A program made the translations under genes and the position numbers. The notes below the pieces were generated by a model. It was not told where the DNA came from. It saw nothing but the letters and a program-made list of their open reading frames with translations, and did not search any database. Below are positions 63,536 to 64,000 of a stretch of DNA of 64,000 nt, piece after piece. Source of the stretch: Aequorivita echinoideorum (GTDB lineage Bacteria > Bacteroidota > Bacteroidia > Flavobacteriales > Flavobacteriaceae). Each line of letters starts with the position of its first letter. Within the stretch, counting starts at the first letter, position 1. Where the stretch lies: positions 434,001 to 498,000 of the forward strand of contig NZ_JAHCTB010000002.1 of assembly GCF_018476645.1 (NCBI RefSeq), in the 5' to 3' direction.

Positions 63536-64000
63536 ACGTATCAATTTTCAGGATTTTATCTACCGTGACAGGCTTCAATTCTTGAGTTTGCAAAAATAAC
63601 AATAACTGTTCCAATACGGCTACCGTTTTTGGGCCAGTGTCGTGGAGTAAAATGATGTCTCCTTTTTTTAAATCCGTTGTAATTCTTCTTAAAATCTTTA
63701 TTTCAGAAAGTTTTGTGGTATCAAAACTCCGCTTGCTCCAGCCTATAGAATGCATTTGTGTATCTGCTAATGCCTTTTTCAAGTTCGGATTTGTAACACC
63801 AAAAGGCGGCCGGAAAAATTTGGTTTCAATTCCACTAATTTCCTTCAAAATTGAATTCGTTTTTTCTATTTCAGAAGAAATTTTATTTGAAGAAAAAAAG
63901 CCAAAATTCCTTGAATGTGAATAAGAATGATTGCCAATAGCGTGACCTTCCGCTATAATCTGATTAACCAATTCTGGATGGTTTTCGGCATTTTTTCCGA
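63528..64000 (-). CDS. Polysaccharide deacetylase family protein, C-terminal part
   Basis: About 157 residues are visible; the gene runs off the right edge on the minus strand. The reading frame is open through GKNAENHPELVNQIIAEGHA, so the TTG at 63971 is not the start. NodB-type motifs are HSYSHS (metal-binding histidines), FFRPPFGVTNP (motif 3) and ILLHDTG (motif 5). The DD pair of motif 1 lies outside the window. The enzyme would remove N- or O-acetyl groups from a sugar or other acetylated substrate. Members of this family occur in flexirubin clusters, where the substrate is unknown. Confidence 0.85.
   Translation of the reverse strand, partial: GKNAENHPELVNQIIAEGHAIGNHSYSHSRNFGFFSSNKISSEIEKTNSILKEISGIETKFFRPPFGVTNPNLKKALADTQMHSIGWSKRSFDTTKLSEIKILRRITTDLKKGDIILLHDTGPKTVAVLEQLLLFLQTQELKPVTVDKILKIDTYA

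Noticed and set aside
1-64000. Search for tRNA, rRNA, IS elements, att sites and CRISPR arrays
   Set aside because: By eye I found no cloverleaf, transposase frame with inverted repeats, or spaced direct repeats. A tRNAscan, ISfinder or CRISPR scan would be decisive.

Overview
The window is chromosomal DNA from a Bacteroidetes bacterium, almost certainly a member of the Flavobacteriaceae. The evidence is the giant type IX secretion/gliding channel SprA, an alternative complex III (ActABCDEF) fused in one operon to an aa3-type oxidase, Bacteroidetes-type promoters (TAnnTTTG at -7), AT-rich codon use and weak Shine-Dalgarno sites. Nearly every gene is on the minus strand. The exceptions are a truncated gene at the left edge, a small broken gene near 13.6 kb, a SPOR protein at 45.1 kb and a universal stress protein at 50.6 kb. 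I see no rRNA, tRNA, insertion sequence or CRISPR array.

Layout, left to right. 0-8.1 kb: a MacAB/TolC-like tripartite efflux operon (separate ATPase, two different FtsX-type permeases, two adaptors, one TolC) whose last gene is tsaB (tRNA t6A synthesis). 8.3-13.5 kb: cytochrome oxidase assembly and subunits. These are ctaB, two subunit-III paralogues and subunit IV, then a terminator and a second promoter serving a cysteine-free SCO-like protein, a true SCO copper chaperone, a DUF420 protein and a small CxxC membrane protein. 13.6-18.1 kb: a frame-disrupted small secreted gene, a large outer-membrane barrel with a TonB-like N-terminal module (RemB/Wzi-like), two TonB-family transducers and a VanZ protein. 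18.1-26.3 kb: gcvH, sprA, ruvA. 26.4-32.7 kb: a small lipoprotein, maeB, queG, a cytochrome P450 and ruvB. 32.9-44.9 kb: the actABCDEF-ctaCD respiratory operon. 45-50.5 kb: infB, nusA and rimP with an apparent attenuator in the rimP leader. 50.6-51.4 kb: a universal stress protein. 51.5-64 kb: part of a flexirubin/aryl-polyene (dialkylresorcinol pigment) cluster. It holds a phenylacetate-CoA-ligase-like enzyme, a C45 Ntn-hydrolase lipoprotein, a JmjC/cupin-8 protein, an FAD desaturase-like enzyme, an MMPL exporter fused to an acyltransferase and a methyltransferase-like tail, a GT2-DUF2062 glycosyltransferase, a FabZ/ApeI-like dehydratase, a lipoprotein, LolA and a polysaccharide deacetylase that runs off the right edge.

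How the genes work together. Electrons from menaquinol enter ActC/ActF, pass through the ActB Fe-S clusters and the ActA/ActE haems, and reach CtaC/CtaD. CtaB and the SCO group make haem O/A and load copper for the same oxidase, although they lie about 20 kb away. SprA exports T9SS cargo, and the TonB proteins energise outer-membrane uptake. The pigment cluster would build, move and attach a polyene-type lipid in the outer membrane. Its ketosynthase and ACP genes are not visible and probably lie beyond position 64000.

The most interesting observations are these: a COG3743-like helix-hairpin-helix domain fused to the ActC membrane subunit; a terminator-like hairpin between the rimP promoter and start codon; the three-domain MMPL-acyltransferase-methyltransferase-like protein; three neighbouring genes sharing a Cys-containing TonB-CTD module; and the cysteine-free SCO-like protein beside a complete SCO.
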